Source: CAZFER01 sp964517495 (GTDB lineage Bacteria; Hinthialibacterota; Hinthialibacteria; Hinthialibacterales; Hinthialibacteraceae). From it: a DNA stretch of 64,000 bases. The notes under the pieces were generated by a model. That model was not told the origin of the DNA and searched no databases. It saw only the letters and a program-made list of their open reading frames with translations. This document shows, in pieces, positions 36,333 to 45,399 of this stretch; positions within the stretch are counted from its first letter, which is position 1; the number at the start of each line of letters is the position of its first letter. Made by a program: the position numbers and the translations under genes. The stretch covers positions 130,885 through 194,884 of the forward strand of contig CAZFER010000001.1 in the NCBI GenBank assembly GCA_964517495.1, read 5' to 3'.

Positions 36333-36461
36333 ATTTTTGACTGCAATCAGCCCCTTACCGAGCAGAACCAGCTGAGATTAAAAGTCTAAACCATTAAACT
36401 TAATGATTTAAAGATAATAGCATTTTTTATCAAACTTGCATGGTGGGCTGGATATGAAAAA

Positions 36462-37511
36462 TTATTGGTTTTCTTGTTTTTCTCGAATTGCCATGCGGCT
36501 TTTTAATTGATTGTTTTCAATGGTTTGGCTGTCCTCTGCCATAATGACAGCTTCAGAAATAAGGCTGACTAATTCATGAACCGCTTGATCCATGGGACTT
36601 AATAGAATTTCATCGAGTTTTTCCAAATCTTCTTCAAGATCAGGGAGAAATGAAAGAGCCACATTCCCCAGAGGTTGGGAAAGATTATCAATAACCTTTT
36701 TAGCATTTCCCCGAATTTCACGGATTTTTTGAATAAGGTTAGCCGCTTTTTCCAATATTGACTTATCGATGTGGCAGAAAATGCCATCGTTGATTTTATT
36801 GGCAAATAATTCAGTGGCTTGTGAGAAGATATCAAATTGAATACTCATCAATCGCCGTTTTTCAGTAATGAATTTCATTCTTGCCTGGCGAGCTTGAGTC
36901 AAGTAAGGTTTTAGCCTTTTTTTCCGCATATTATAGAGTTGCATATTTTTTTCACAGAACTGGCGCAGTTGTGCAATACGGATAAAATCTTTTGATTGAA
37001 TGGCCTTCAGTAATTCGGAAGAAGCCGATTCAAATTCGCTTATGACAGGATCTTCATTCTTCTTTCGCTCAATTGCTGATTCGAGTATGGTCACCTCTTT
37101 AACCAAACTGGTGGCGCGATTGTGTGTACTTTCAAGGTTACGTTGAATGGTTACAATTTCTTTAGACTTTATAGAGAACAAGGCACTAATTTGTTTGATC
37201 AAGTCCTGGCAGTTGCGAATTCGTTTGGTTATATCATCCGATAAGTTATCTTCTCCCCGAATAACTCGGCGGCGAAGTTTATCGACAATGTTTTTTCTGT
37301 GAGTTTGAGTGGAAAGTTCTTTTTGGGTGACACATTGTGTTTTCCCCCCTTTTGAGACAACTGTTATTTCATTGAGGTTAAGCCCTTCTTTTCCAGCCTT
37401 TTCCAAAATTTTTGATGCAGTCAGAGCAGTCGAAAGTTGTGAAAGGGTGTTTTCGTAATCAAATTCCGAGTCATGGTGTAATAGAATATCGTCGCTCATT
37501 GCCTTATCCAT
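36462..37511 (-). CDS. Coiled-coil protein of unknown function
   Basis: 349-residue soluble protein without recognised domain. Residues about 5-60 are acidic to neutral and may form a small head; about 75-340 are almost entirely helical with many heptads, for example RKNIVDKLRRRVIRGEDNLS and MRKKRLKPYLTQARQARMKF. No membrane segment and no catalytic motif. A second ATG 12 bases in is possible. It lies 129 bases upstream of the FapA gene on the same strand; since FapA and the TPR protein also contain coiled coils, the three may form one complex. This is inference from gene order only. Confidence 0.75.
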   Translation of the reverse strand: MDKAMSDDILLHHDSEFDYENTLSQLSTALTASKILEKAGKEGLNLNEITVVSKGGKTQCVTQKELSTQTHRKNIVDKLRRRVIRGEDNLSDDITKRIRNCQDLIKQISALFSIKSKEIVTIQRNLESTHNRATSLVKEVTILESAIERKKNEDPVISEFESASSELLKAIQSKDFIRIAQLRQFCEKNMQLYNMRKKRLKPYLTQARQARMKFITEKRRLMSIQFDIFSQATELFANKINDGIFCHIDKSILEKAANLIQKIREIRGNAKKVIDNLSQPLGNVALSFLPDLEEDLEKLDEILLSPMDQAVHELVSLISEAVIMAEDSQTIENNQLKSRMAIREKQENQ

Positions 37512-37809
37512 TCAAAATCATTCTCAAATTTACATATCACTTCTCATTAATTGTCCCAAAACATCAAATTTCTATTATGAATTATACGTTTGATAATTCC
37601 AAAGAACTAAATTTAATGAAAACAGGTGGATCAGTGAATTCATATTTAAAGGGTTTTCAATAACTTTATGGAATATAAAAAAGAATTGATCATGGGTCAC
37701 AACTTCATTATAATAATATCCAATTTGTATACTTTAGACTAATTATTTTAGTAATTATTTATAAGCAAATATAGGTCCAAAATGAGAACCCTTTCAGAAT
37801 CAGAATATG

Positions 37810-39138
37810 TTAATGATTCACCATTGGTTTAGTATGTCCGGTGGTTTGCATAACAGAAAGCCAAAGATCATCTTCAGGATCTATCTTTTTCCTTTTTGAG
37901 ACCGCAGCGGAGATAGGAACATGGGAAAATACTGAATTCCAGTAACCGACAATCATATTGGTCCGTCCACTCATAGCAGCATGAACCGCATTTTGTGCCA
38001 ATTGTAGGCAGAACATACGATCTGTAGGCTGTGCTTCAAGAGAACGCACAATATAACTGGGATCGATATATTTCACCGAGGCGGGGATTTGCCGTTGTTT
38101 GAAATGTGCTTCAACTTTTTCCTTTAAAAACAGACCAATATCTCCAAGGTTAACATTTCCAGAGGCATCGCTACCATTTTGTTCAACATAGCGCTGGCCC
38201 GCCCCCTCAGCCACAACAACAACTGCATGACGGCGTTTAAGGATACGTTCTTCGAGAGCGGCTAAAAAGCCATTGGGCGGATCAAGGTCAAAGGGAACTT
38301 CAGGAACAAGGGTAAAATTCACTTCACCGCTGGCTACGGTGGCTGTTGCAGCAAGAAACCCGGATTGCCGTCCCATTAATTTGACAATGACAATTCCGTT
38401 TTCCGCTCCGGTTGCTTCAGCATGTGCACTCAGCAGGACTTGTGTTGCAACAGAAAACGCTGTTTCAAAACCAAAGCTTTTTTCCACATAAGCGATATCA
38501 TTATCAATCGTTTTTGGGATTCCAACTATGGCGATTTCCAATCCACGTTTTTCTATTTCTTCAACCAAAGCCTGAGCACCGCGCTGGGTTCCATCCCCTC
38601 CAACGGTGAAGAGAATATTTATCCCGCGATTGACCATAAAATCAACCATATCAGCAGGAGATTGAGGTCCACGAGATGATCCCAGGATTGATCCCCCACG
38701 AGTAAACCATCCTTCAACACTTTTTGGTGTTAGATTCAAGGGTTCAAGATTTGATTGCTCTACTAATCCTTTATAACCATATTGGATGCCATATACCGTA
38801 GTGACCCCATAATGATGGAAGAGAGATAAAACAATGCCCCGTATGACATCGTTCAATCCAGGACATAATCCTCCACAAGTCACAATAGCAGTTTTGGTGC
38901 TTGCTGAATCAAAAAAAACCTGATCACGGGGGCCGGCTTTTTCGAATGACGGGGGAATTACTCCATTCTGGATATAATCCTGGACGATGGATGGCTCATG
39001 GTGGTATAAAACTCGTTCAGAATCATCAACAAAATTGGCAATATAATCACCCTCTTCATATGAGAGTTGCATGGGTGATTTTAATCGTGGTGAACCTATC
39101 CGTTTAATGGAAAAATCAAGATGGGGGTGATCATTCAT
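37810..39138 (-). CDS. ATP-dependent 6-phosphofructokinase (plant-like group)
   Basis: Phosphorylates fructose 6-phosphate in glycolysis; 442 residues from the ATG at 39138, which has AGGAGG 7 bases upstream (an in-frame GTG 21 bases earlier overlaps that site). Motifs: GGLCPGLN (89-96), GGDGT (180-184), IPKTIDND (207-214, with catalytic D212 and D214) and GRQSGFLA. GGDG instead of GGDD argues for ATP over pyrophosphate, while K209 in PKTIDND is the pyrophosphate-type residue; the combination GGDGT/PKTIDND is that of the plant-like ATP-dependent group. The length, greater than the 320-residue E. coli enzyme, also fits. Donor use should be treated as likely ATP. Single gene. Confidence 0.9.
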   Translation of the reverse strand: MNDHPHLDFSIKRIGSPRLKSPMQLSYEEGDYIANFVDDSERVLYHHEPSIVQDYIQNGVIPPSFEKAGPRDQVFFDSASTKTAIVTCGGLCPGLNDVIRGIVLSLFHHYGVTTVYGIQYGYKGLVEQSNLEPLNLTPKSVEGWFTRGGSILGSSRGPQSPADMVDFMVNRGINILFTVGGDGTQRGAQALVEEIEKRGLEIAIVGIPKTIDNDIAYVEKSFGFETAFSVATQVLLSAHAEATGAENGIVIVKLMGRQSGFLAATATVASGEVNFTLVPEVPFDLDPPNGFLAALEERILKRRHAVVVVAEGAGQRYVEQNGSDASGNVNLGDIGLFLKEKVEAHFKQRQIPASVKYIDPSYIVRSLEAQPTDRMFCLQLAQNAVHAAMSGRTNMIVGYWNSVFSHVPISAAVSKRKKIDPEDDLWLSVMQTTGHTKPMVNH

Positions 39139-39264
39139 AAGGAAGCCTCCTACGGGCACTCATACTATATGGGAAAGTTTGACTATCAAAAATTAGTTCT
39201 TTTTTATTTGCCTGTGATAATCAATTCATTGATATTATGTTCTATTTTGGCAAAAGCATGTTAA

Positions 39265-39298
39265 AGAATAAAGGCGGAATAGGGTTAATTCCGCCTTT
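39265..39298 (-). terminator. Probable terminator after cysK
   Basis: Perfect 11-bp stem AAAGGCGGAAT (39270-39280 with 39288-39298, 7-base loop). On the minus strand it is followed by TATTCTTTAAC, a weak T-run. It begins 43 bases past the cysK stop. Confidence 0.65.
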
Positions 39299-39341
39299 AG
39301 GTTGAACTAGCAATTTTACTGGTGTATAGATACAAGTGGAA

Positions 39342-40274
39342 TCAAGGTTCGGTGTACAAGAACAGTTCAGTGGTTAGATAACGTTCACCGGTATCCGGTA
39401 GAATAACAACGACATCATTGCCTTTTCCTAGTTCTTGCGCGATTTCCAAGGCACTATAACATGCCGCTCCACTTGAAATACCACAGAAGACTCCTTCTTC
39501 TTTACATAAACGCCGGGCGATATTTATAGCGTTATCATTGGAAACCTGCATTACCCGGTCGATGATATTAACATCGAGAATTCCTGGGATAAAACCAGCA
39601 CCAATACCTTGGATCTTATGTGATCCTGGCTTACAACCAGATAAAACAGCAGATGCTTCTGGTTCAACCCCCACTAAAATAATGTCAGAATTTTGTTCCT
39701 TTAGATATTTTCCTGCGCCGGTTATGGTTCCCCCTGTACCGATGCCAGAGACAAATGCATCCACTTTGCCTTCAGTTTGTTCCCAAACTTCCGGACCTGT
39801 GGTGTCATAATGAATCTGAACATTTGCTTTATTTTCAAATTGCTGGGGCATAAAAAAGTTTTTGTTTTCTCGAACCAGTTCTTCCGCCCGTTCGACAGCG
39901 CCTTTCATCCCTTTGGGGCCTTCGGTCAAGACAATTTCCGCTCCAAACGCCTGCAGGATTTTTCGCCGTTCCAAACTCATGGTTTCTGGCATGGTGAGAA
40001 TAAGCCGATATCCTTTAACGGAAGAAACCATAGCCAACCCAATACCTGTATTACCACTGGTTGGTTCGACGATAGTGCCACCCGCTTTTAATTTTCCCTT
40101 TTTTTCCGCATCTTCGACCATGGAAAATGCGATACGTTCTTTCACGCATCCAGCCGGATTTTGAGCTTCCAATTTGGCCCAAACTGTTGCCGAATCCTTT
40201 TGAGGAAGCCTGTTTAAGCGAACGATTGGTGTATCGCCAATCAGTTCAATTATATCATTTGCTCTTTTAGCCAT
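39342..40274 (-). CDS. cysK: Cysteine synthase A (O-acetylserine sulfhydrylase)
   Basis: PLP enzyme that makes L-cysteine from O-acetylserine and sulfide; cytoplasmic. The start is the ATG at 40274 (MAKRAND...), with GGAGG 5 bases upstream; an in-frame TTG 12 bases earlier is not needed. 310 residues, normal for CysK. PLP lysine K45 in NPAGCVKERIA, the substrate loop PTSGNTGIGLA, the PLP-phosphate loop GTGGTITGAG and the C-terminal ILPDTGERYL are all present. The second GSGIT-type motif reads GISSGAA. It forms a single-gene unit with its own probable terminator; no cysE is nearby. Confidence 0.96.
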   Translation of the reverse strand: MAKRANDIIELIGDTPIVRLNRLPQKDSATVWAKLEAQNPAGCVKERIAFSMVEDAEKKGKLKAGGTIVEPTSGNTGIGLAMVSSVKGYRLILTMPETMSLERRKILQAFGAEIVLTEGPKGMKGAVERAEELVRENKNFFMPQQFENKANVQIHYDTTGPEVWEQTEGKVDAFVSGIGTGGTITGAGKYLKEQNSDIILVGVEPEASAVLSGCKPGSHKIQGIGAGFIPGILDVNIIDRVMQVSNDNAINIARRLCKEEGVFCGISSGAACYSALEIAQELGKGNDVVVILPDTGERYLTTELFLYTEP

Positions 40275-40789
40275 AGAATCCTCCAAGTATCACCCAGCTA
40301 AAGATTTAAATAAATAAATATCAATGATTTCCATACTTTTGTCATGATCATCTTCACTCATGAATAATCACAAGTGGCCAGCCATGTGAATTACCACTCA
40401 ATTAATTTTTAAATTCATTCAACCTGAAATATATAAAGATAACTGCTTATATTCTAGGTTAATGGTAGACATTGAGCAAGCTGGGAGTCTCTGATTTTTC
40501 TTAAAACCTCTATAATAGGAGATTGTGAGTGGAAATAGTATCTTTGTTTGGATATAGAAATTTTATAACCGGTCAGCTATTTGAAGCACCATTCCCCTAC
40601 CAAGACTGGGAGAGGCTAGGGGAGGATTAATAAGAAGCCGTTGAGAAAATCATTAAACCCCCTCCTAACCTCCACCATTTCATTGGGGGAGGAATAGTGG
40701 GAGAGATTATAAATTTTCACTCCCTTTCCTCTTCATATGGCTGGCATGTTACCAAAATTTAGATTTGAAAAACAAACGTTGGGTGGGGA
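40275..40789. other. Intergenic region between cysK and rluD
   Basis: About 515 bases between divergent genes. It holds copy 2 of the dispersed repeat (40561-40718); the rest is AT-rich and must carry the two promoters. I see no reading frame worth calling, and no riboswitch-like conserved core. Confidence 0.55.
40561..40718. repeat. Dispersed non-coding repeat, copy 2
   Basis: Aligns with 4690-4832 over its whole length (see that entry). Internal pairings include CCCCTACC with GGCTAGGGG, and CCTCCTAACC with GGGGGAGG. Lies about 70 bases upstream of rluD. Confidence 0.7.
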
Positions 40790-41737
40790 ATGCAAGAGTT
40801 ACAGCTTCAAGTTGAACATACCACTGGTCATGAGCGTATTGATAAATACATCGCTTCACAGCTGCCTGAACTTTCACGAAACCGTATACAACATTTAATC
40901 ACTGAAGGTTTAGTGGAAATCAATTCGAAAATCATTCGAAAAGCAAGTGAAAAAGTAAAACCAGGTGATAAAGTCCATATCAAAATCCCCCCCCCTCAAC
41001 CAAGTACCATTCAAGCGGAAGATATTGACCTGTCCATACTATGGGAGGATAAATACTATGCCGCTATCAATAAGCAAGCGGGGGTTAGTGTTCATCCCAC
41101 TGAAACCACAAGAACGGGCACCTTGGTTAATGCGCTTTTGTATCACTTGAATGATTTATCCGGCATAGGTGGATCGCTACGGCCTGGAATTGTGCATCGC
41201 CTGGACCGGGGCACCAGTGGAGTGCTGATCATCGCCAAACAGGATGAAGCCCATCGTAAACTAAGTGATCTATTTAAAAGCCGTCATGTTCAAAAAAAAT
41301 ATTGGGCGCTGGTCCATGGTGTTCCTTCTCCACCTGAAGGAGAAATAAGTTTGGCAATAGGCCGCCATCCTTCCGATCGAAAACGCATGGTTGGCCGTCC
41401 CGATGGCCGGCCTTCACAAACTCGATATAAAATTCGTCGAATAGGGCTAGGCGGATCGTTCGTCGAGCTTTATCCTTTAACAGGTCGTACTCATCAAATT
41501 CGGGTTCATATGAACCACATTGGTTGTCCCGTGGTGGGTGACCGAATATATGGAACTCGAAGGTACGGTCAACGCGGTGAGATGGAACGATTGCTGGAAG
41601 ATTATCCTGGTTTTGCCCTGCATTCACGGACTATTTGTTTTAAACATCCGATAACGGATGGTCCGATTTCATTAGAAGCAGAACCACCAGAGGTTTTAAA
41701 TTCCATAATAGAAAAAATGGAAATTGCAGATGAGTGA
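40790..41737 (+). CDS. rluD: RluA/RluD-family pseudouridine synthase
   Basis: Converts uridine to pseudouridine in 23S rRNA; 315 residues. An S4 RNA-binding domain (about 13-68, HERIDKYIASQLPELSRNRI) is followed by the catalytic domain with HRLDRGTSGVLIIAK (nucleophile D139), then RYKIRR and LYPLTGRTHQIRVHM. Having S4 plus this catalytic core matches RluD rather than RluA; the exact position modified is inferred. The ribosome site is GGTGGGGA. The 3' end overlaps the pyrR start, so this gene heads the pyr cluster. Confidence 0.93.
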   Translation: MQELQLQVEHTTGHERIDKYIASQLPELSRNRIQHLITEGLVEINSKIIRKASEKVKPGDKVHIKIPPPQPSTIQAEDIDLSILWEDKYYAAINKQAGVSVHPTETTRTGTLVNALLYHLNDLSGIGGSLRPGIVHRLDRGTSGVLIIAKQDEAHRKLSDLFKSRHVQKKYWALVHGVPSPPEGEISLAIGRHPSDRKRMVGRPDGRPSQTRYKIRRIGLGGSFVELYPLTGRTHQIRVHMNHIGCPVVGDRIYGTRRYGQRGEMERLLEDYPGFALHSRTICFKHPITDGPISLEAEPPEVLNSIIEKMEIADE

Positions 41738-42263
41738 TTTTCGGCTTTTGATGCAGGATGAAGATATAAATCGCACAATGCAACGCATGGCTCACCAGAT
41801 ATGGGAGCGCAATGCGGGGGGAGATCTGGTTTTGGTTGGGATTCACAGCCGTGGTGTGACCTTAGCCCGGCGAATTCAAAATATCATCAAAAAAATAATC
41901 GGGCAGGATGTGCCTATGGGGGAATTGGATATTGGCCTTTATCGGGATGATATAGGTATGAATCCCGTTGCACCAGAAGTGAGGAGTACGGAAATACCAT
42001 TCGACGTTGAAGATAAGAATATCGTCTTGGTGGATGATGTTTTATTCACTGGGCGGACGGTTCGTGCCGCCTTGAATGCGCTGATGGATCTGGGAAGACC
42101 CAAGCGAGTGCAACTTTTGGTGTTGGTTGATCGAGGCCATCGTGAATTACCTATTCAAGCTGATTTTATCGGGAACGAGGTTAAAACCTATTCAAACGAA
42201 ATTGTTTCTGTCCATTTGCAGGAAGAAGACGGCAAGGATGAAGTGATTATCGAATACAAATAA
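41730..42263 (+). CDS. pyrR: PyrR, pyrimidine operon regulator / uracil phosphoribosyltransferase
   Basis: 177 residues from the ATG at 41730, inside the last codons of rluD (8-base overlap). The PRPP-binding signature VLVDDVLFTGRTVRAAL (about 97-113) and the PyrR hallmark DRGHRELPIQADFIG identify the family, as do GIHSRGVTLARRI and DIGLYRDD. In Firmicutes PyrR binds pyr mRNA leaders and attenuates transcription in response to UMP; it also makes UMP from uracil. Here pyrB follows after 52 bases and pyrC after that. I found no typical PyrR-binding loop or anti-terminator in the spacer before pyrB, so attenuation is not supported by the sequence. Confidence 0.94.
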   Translation: MSDFRLLMQDEDINRTMQRMAHQIWERNAGGDLVLVGIHSRGVTLARRIQNIIKKIIGQDVPMGELDIGLYRDDIGMNPVAPEVRSTEIPFDVEDKNIVLVDDVLFTGRTVRAALNALMDLGRPKRVQLLVLVDRGHRELPIQADFIGNEVKTYSNEIVSVHLQEEDGKDEVIIEYK

Positions 42264-42315
42264 AAACACACTAATTGATTGGACCGGTCATAATACCAAA
42301 ACAACGAGATCGATT

Positions 42316-43287
42316 ATGGTGAACTGGAAACAAAAAGACTGCTTAGGGCTTCGAGGTGTCTCACGTGATGAGATTGAGTTGGTATTGGATACCGCTCGAT
42401 CAATGAAAGAAATTCAAACCCGTACCGTTAAAAAAGTTCCCACATTACGCGGTAAAATCGTACTCATTTTATTTTATGAACCCAGCACACGAACCCGTAC
42501 ATCATTTGAACTGGCGGCTACTCGTTTAAGCGCGGATGTGATCAACATTACCACATCACAAAGCAGTGTTGTTAAAGGGGAAAGTGTTTTGGATACCGCC
42601 AATACCCTGCGTGTAATGGGGGTTGATTTGATCGTTATTCGCCATAACCTTACAAGCGCCCCCTATCACCTGGCTAAAAACATTAACCTCCCCGTTATTA
42701 ACGCAGGGGACGGGACAAATGAACATCCCACCCAGGCGCTGCTGGATTTATTTACCATACGTGAACATAAAGGCACGATTGAAGGACTGACCGTCACTAT
42801 TATCGGAGATATTCTTCATGGCCGGGTTGCCCATTCCAATATGTGGGGGCTTTTAACCATGGGAGCCAATGTGCGTTTTTGTGGCCCTCCCACACTCATA
42901 CCACCCGCTGTCCGGGAATTAGGGGTGGAAGTATACCATGACATTGACGAAGCAATCGATGGTGCGGATGTCATCAATGTGTTGCGAATTCAAAAAGAAC
43001 GAATGAACCGGAATTTTTTCCCCAGTTTACAAGAATACAACACCCTCTACGGCATGACCTATGAGCGGCTGCAAAATGCCAAACGCGGTGTATTGATCAT
43101 GCATCCGGGACCGATGAATCGTGGCGTGGAGATCAATGGAGATGTGGCTGATTCAGATTCATCGGTCATTCTTGAGCAGGTAACAAACGGGATTGCGGTT
43201 CGCATGGCTTTGTTATATTTATTGCTGGGAAGTGACAAAAAAGGAAGTAAAAAAAGGGATGAAGAGAAAACACCTACTCTTTTTTAA
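42316..43287 (+). CDS. pyrB: Aspartate carbamoyltransferase, catalytic subunit
   Basis: Second step of pyrimidine synthesis: carbamoyl phosphate plus aspartate to carbamoyl aspartate. 323 residues. Signatures: the carbamoyl-phosphate loop FYEPSTRTRTSFE (about 54-66), the HPTQALLDL motif (about 137) and HPGPMNRGVEI near 270. No pyrI regulatory subunit gene is present, so this is probably an unregulated or PyrC-associated type. The C-terminus ends in a Lys-rich tail (SDKKGSKKRDEEK), longer than usual. Follows pyrR; the pyrC gene is 166 bases downstream, with the repeat at 43296 in between. Confidence 0.97.
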   Translation: MVNWKQKDCLGLRGVSRDEIELVLDTARSMKEIQTRTVKKVPTLRGKIVLILFYEPSTRTRTSFELAATRLSADVINITTSQSSVVKGESVLDTANTLRVMGVDLIVIRHNLTSAPYHLAKNINLPVINAGDGTNEHPTQALLDLFTIREHKGTIEGLTVTIIGDILHGRVAHSNMWGLLTMGANVRFCGPPTLIPPAVRELGVEVYHDIDEAIDGADVINVLRIQKERMNRNFFPSLQEYNTLYGMTYERLQNAKRGVLIMHPGPMNRGVEINGDVADSDSSVILEQVTNGIAVRMALLYLLLGSDKKGSKKRDEEKTPTLF

Positions 43288-43295
43288 ACAAGTAA

Positions 43296-43331
43296 GGGCG
43301 AACACATGGGTTCGCCCATACAATATGTAGG
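43296..43331. repeat. GGGCGAACACAT-type palindromic repeat, copy 2
   Basis: GGGCGAACACATGGGTTCGCCC (perfect 7-bp arms) followed by ATACAATATGTAGG, nearly the same as 28738-28772. Directly behind it GGGTTGG...TCAACCC forms a second small hairpin. The pair sits 8 bases after the pyrB stop. Confidence 0.78.
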
Positions 43332-43453
43332 GGTTGGCCTTTGGGTCAACCCAGTTCTGAGATGAACACCAACGGTTAGATCTTACAAAATGGTTAAAAG
43401 GTTCCTTTTAGGATTCAACAGTAGAATATACTTCAAATCACTGCAGGATAAAA

Positions 43454-44740
43454 ATGAAGACATTGATTCGAGGCGCACGAATATTAAATCCGGCCACCCG
43501 GTTCGACCGGGTGGCCGATGTTTTAATTGAAGGAGACCGCATTACGGTCATCGGCGAATCCCTTTCCACCCCTGGGGTGGAAGTAATTGATGCAGAAGGT
43601 TTGTGGTTAATCCCCGGGCTTGTCGATATTCATGTTCATTTTTGCGAACCAGGCCATGAAAATCAGGAAACCTTATTCAGTGGTTCTCAAGCGGCGGTCG
43701 CGGGAGGGATTACTTCTGCAGTTTGCATGGCGGATACCACTCCCCCAGTCGATTCTCGAGCCGGTGTTGAATTTATTGTCGAAACATTACAGCAATACCG
43801 ATTGGCCAGAGTTTATCCTGTGGGTGCATTGACCAAGGGTATGGAAGGAAAAGAGATGGCATCCATTGGTGAAATGGTGGAAGCGGGAGCGATTGCCATT
43901 TCAGATGACAGCCATGCCCTAATGGACTCCTACTTGATGCGCCGGATAATGGAATATTCAACCATATTTCGCATTCCAATCGTTACCCATAACGAGGACA
44001 TTGCATTAACTCAAGGTGCATTGGTCAATGAAGGGAAAATGTCAATCCAATTAGGCATCTTCGGCTCTCCCGGGGAAGCGGAAACCATTCAAATTGCCCG
44101 AGATTTGATTTTGGCCCAAAAAACAGGTGCTCATATACATATTGGCCATGTCAGTACCGCTGAATCGGTTGATATTATCCGGTTTTATAAGTCCAAGGGG
44201 GTTAACGTCACAGCCGAAACTTGTCCCCATTATCTAGTGTTAACCGATGAAGCTGTTGATCATTTCAATACCAGTGCATTGGTTTATCCACCCTTACGCA
44301 GTAAAGATGATCAGGATGGTTTATATTCAGGCCTGAATGATGGTACGATTGATTGTATAGCAAGCGATCACTCACCTCATACAGTCTCGGCAAAAGACCA
44401 AGAGTTTCCCCTTGCACCATTTGGGATTGTAGGCCTGGAAACTTTATTACCCCTGCTTTTGGGAGATATATGGAAGCGATCTGAATTGGACTTGTTGGAT
44501 TTATTAAGTTTGGTTACCATCAAACCTGCAAAGGTGATGAAATTACCTGGTGTGGGAATTGAAGAAGGCGCTTCTGCCGATTTAATTCTTTGGAATCCGG
44601 AACCGGTGTATCAGATTGACAAAACCAAATTTTATTCAAAATCCAAAAATACTCCTTTTCACGGCATGGAAGTCAAAGGGCGAGTGGAAGCCACCTTTGT
44701 CGGGGGGAAAAAAGTCTTCCCCTTTGAAGGGAAAGAATGA
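43454..44740 (+). CDS. pyrC: Dihydroorotase (class I)
   Basis: Zinc amidohydrolase that closes carbamoyl aspartate to dihydroorotate; 428 residues. Metal ligands H60 and H62 in DIHVHFCEPG, then D in ISDDSHALMD (instead of the carboxylated lysine of class II), H in IVTHNED, H in HIHIGHVST and D in CIASDHSPHT. This is the longer class I type that can associate with aspartate carbamoyltransferase in some bacteria. The usual R of HVHFREPG is C here. CAGGATAAAA precedes the ATG. Last member of the rluD-pyrR-pyrB-pyrC run. Confidence 0.95.
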   Translation: MKTLIRGARILNPATRFDRVADVLIEGDRITVIGESLSTPGVEVIDAEGLWLIPGLVDIHVHFCEPGHENQETLFSGSQAAVAGGITSAVCMADTTPPVDSRAGVEFIVETLQQYRLARVYPVGALTKGMEGKEMASIGEMVEAGAIAISDDSHALMDSYLMRRIMEYSTIFRIPIVTHNEDIALTQGALVNEGKMSIQLGIFGSPGEAETIQIARDLILAQKTGAHIHIGHVSTAESVDIIRFYKSKGVNVTAETCPHYLVLTDEAVDHFNTSALVYPPLRSKDDQDGLYSGLNDGTIDCIASDHSPHTVSAKDQEFPLAPFGIVGLETLLPLLLGDIWKRSELDLLDLLSLVTIKPAKVMKLPGVGIEEGASADLILWNPEPVYQIDKTKFYSKSKNTPFHGMEVKGRVEATFVGGKKVFPFEGKE

Positions 44741-44938
44741 AAGGGTGAGATATCAAATAAAACGTAATGCCTCGACAACATAAAAAATATTGTTAAAATA
44801 TGAGAAGCCATCGGGATGTTGGCAGAACTCGCCCGCCCATCAAATATTCAAAATCAAGAGCATTGTTCTAACTGCTCCTTAGGATATTATTCTTATTCAC
44901 TTTAATACACCCTACTAATATGGGATAAAGATATTCTC

Positions 44939-45364
44939 ATGGGAATTTTAGGAACAACTGAAATCATCATTATATTAGCCGTGGCTTTAATTGCCTTTGG
45001 TCCTCATCGCTTGCCGGAATTGGCACGCTATGCGGCCAAAGCCATGAAAATGTTTAAGGAAGCCAGCCGGGAACTGCAAAATCAATTGAATATCGATGAT
45101 TGGGATTTGGACAAACCCAAAAAATCCTATAATACTTCTCATTCAAAGTCCAGTTCCAATCAAATCGATTATGACTCGCCAGATGATTATGGATATGATT
45201 CATCCTATGGCGACGAAGATGATGGATATTACGGGGATGATGAAGAAGGTGAAATTTCCAAATCAGATACCTCTTCAGCCAGTTCGAGTGATTTTCAAGT
45301 CATAGATGATCCGGCAAAGGACCAAGATGCCAAACGTGAAGCACGCGAATTGGATGAAGTGTAA
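44939..45364 (+). CDS. tatA: Sec-independent translocase TatA/TatB-family protein with an acidic tail
   Basis: Single-span membrane component of the Tat pathway, which exports folded proteins. 141 residues: a short N-terminal helix (IIIILAVALIAFGPHRLPEL, with the conserved FG hinge), an amphipathic helix (about 25-55) and then a long, strongly acidic Asp/Ser/Tyr-rich tail (about 60-141). TatA and TatB cannot be told apart safely; the E in the membrane segment expected of TatB is not obvious, and FGPHRLPEL fits both. The acidic tail is longer and more Tyr/Asp-rich than usual. tatC follows after 35 bases, so a minimal TatAC system is likely. Confidence 0.9.
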   Translation: MGILGTTEIIIILAVALIAFGPHRLPELARYAAKAMKMFKEASRELQNQLNIDDWDLDKPKKSYNTSHSKSSSNQIDYDSPDDYGYDSSYGDEDDGYYGDDEEGEISKSDTSSASSSDFQVIDDPAKDQDAKREARELDEV

Positions 45365-45399
45365 ATAGCACCCAAATACCAAATAGAAAAAGGAAGATC

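Noticed and set aside
42264..42315. Possible PyrR attenuator before pyrB
   Set aside because: The 52-base spacer has no terminator/anti-terminator pair or PyrR-binding loop that I can recognise.
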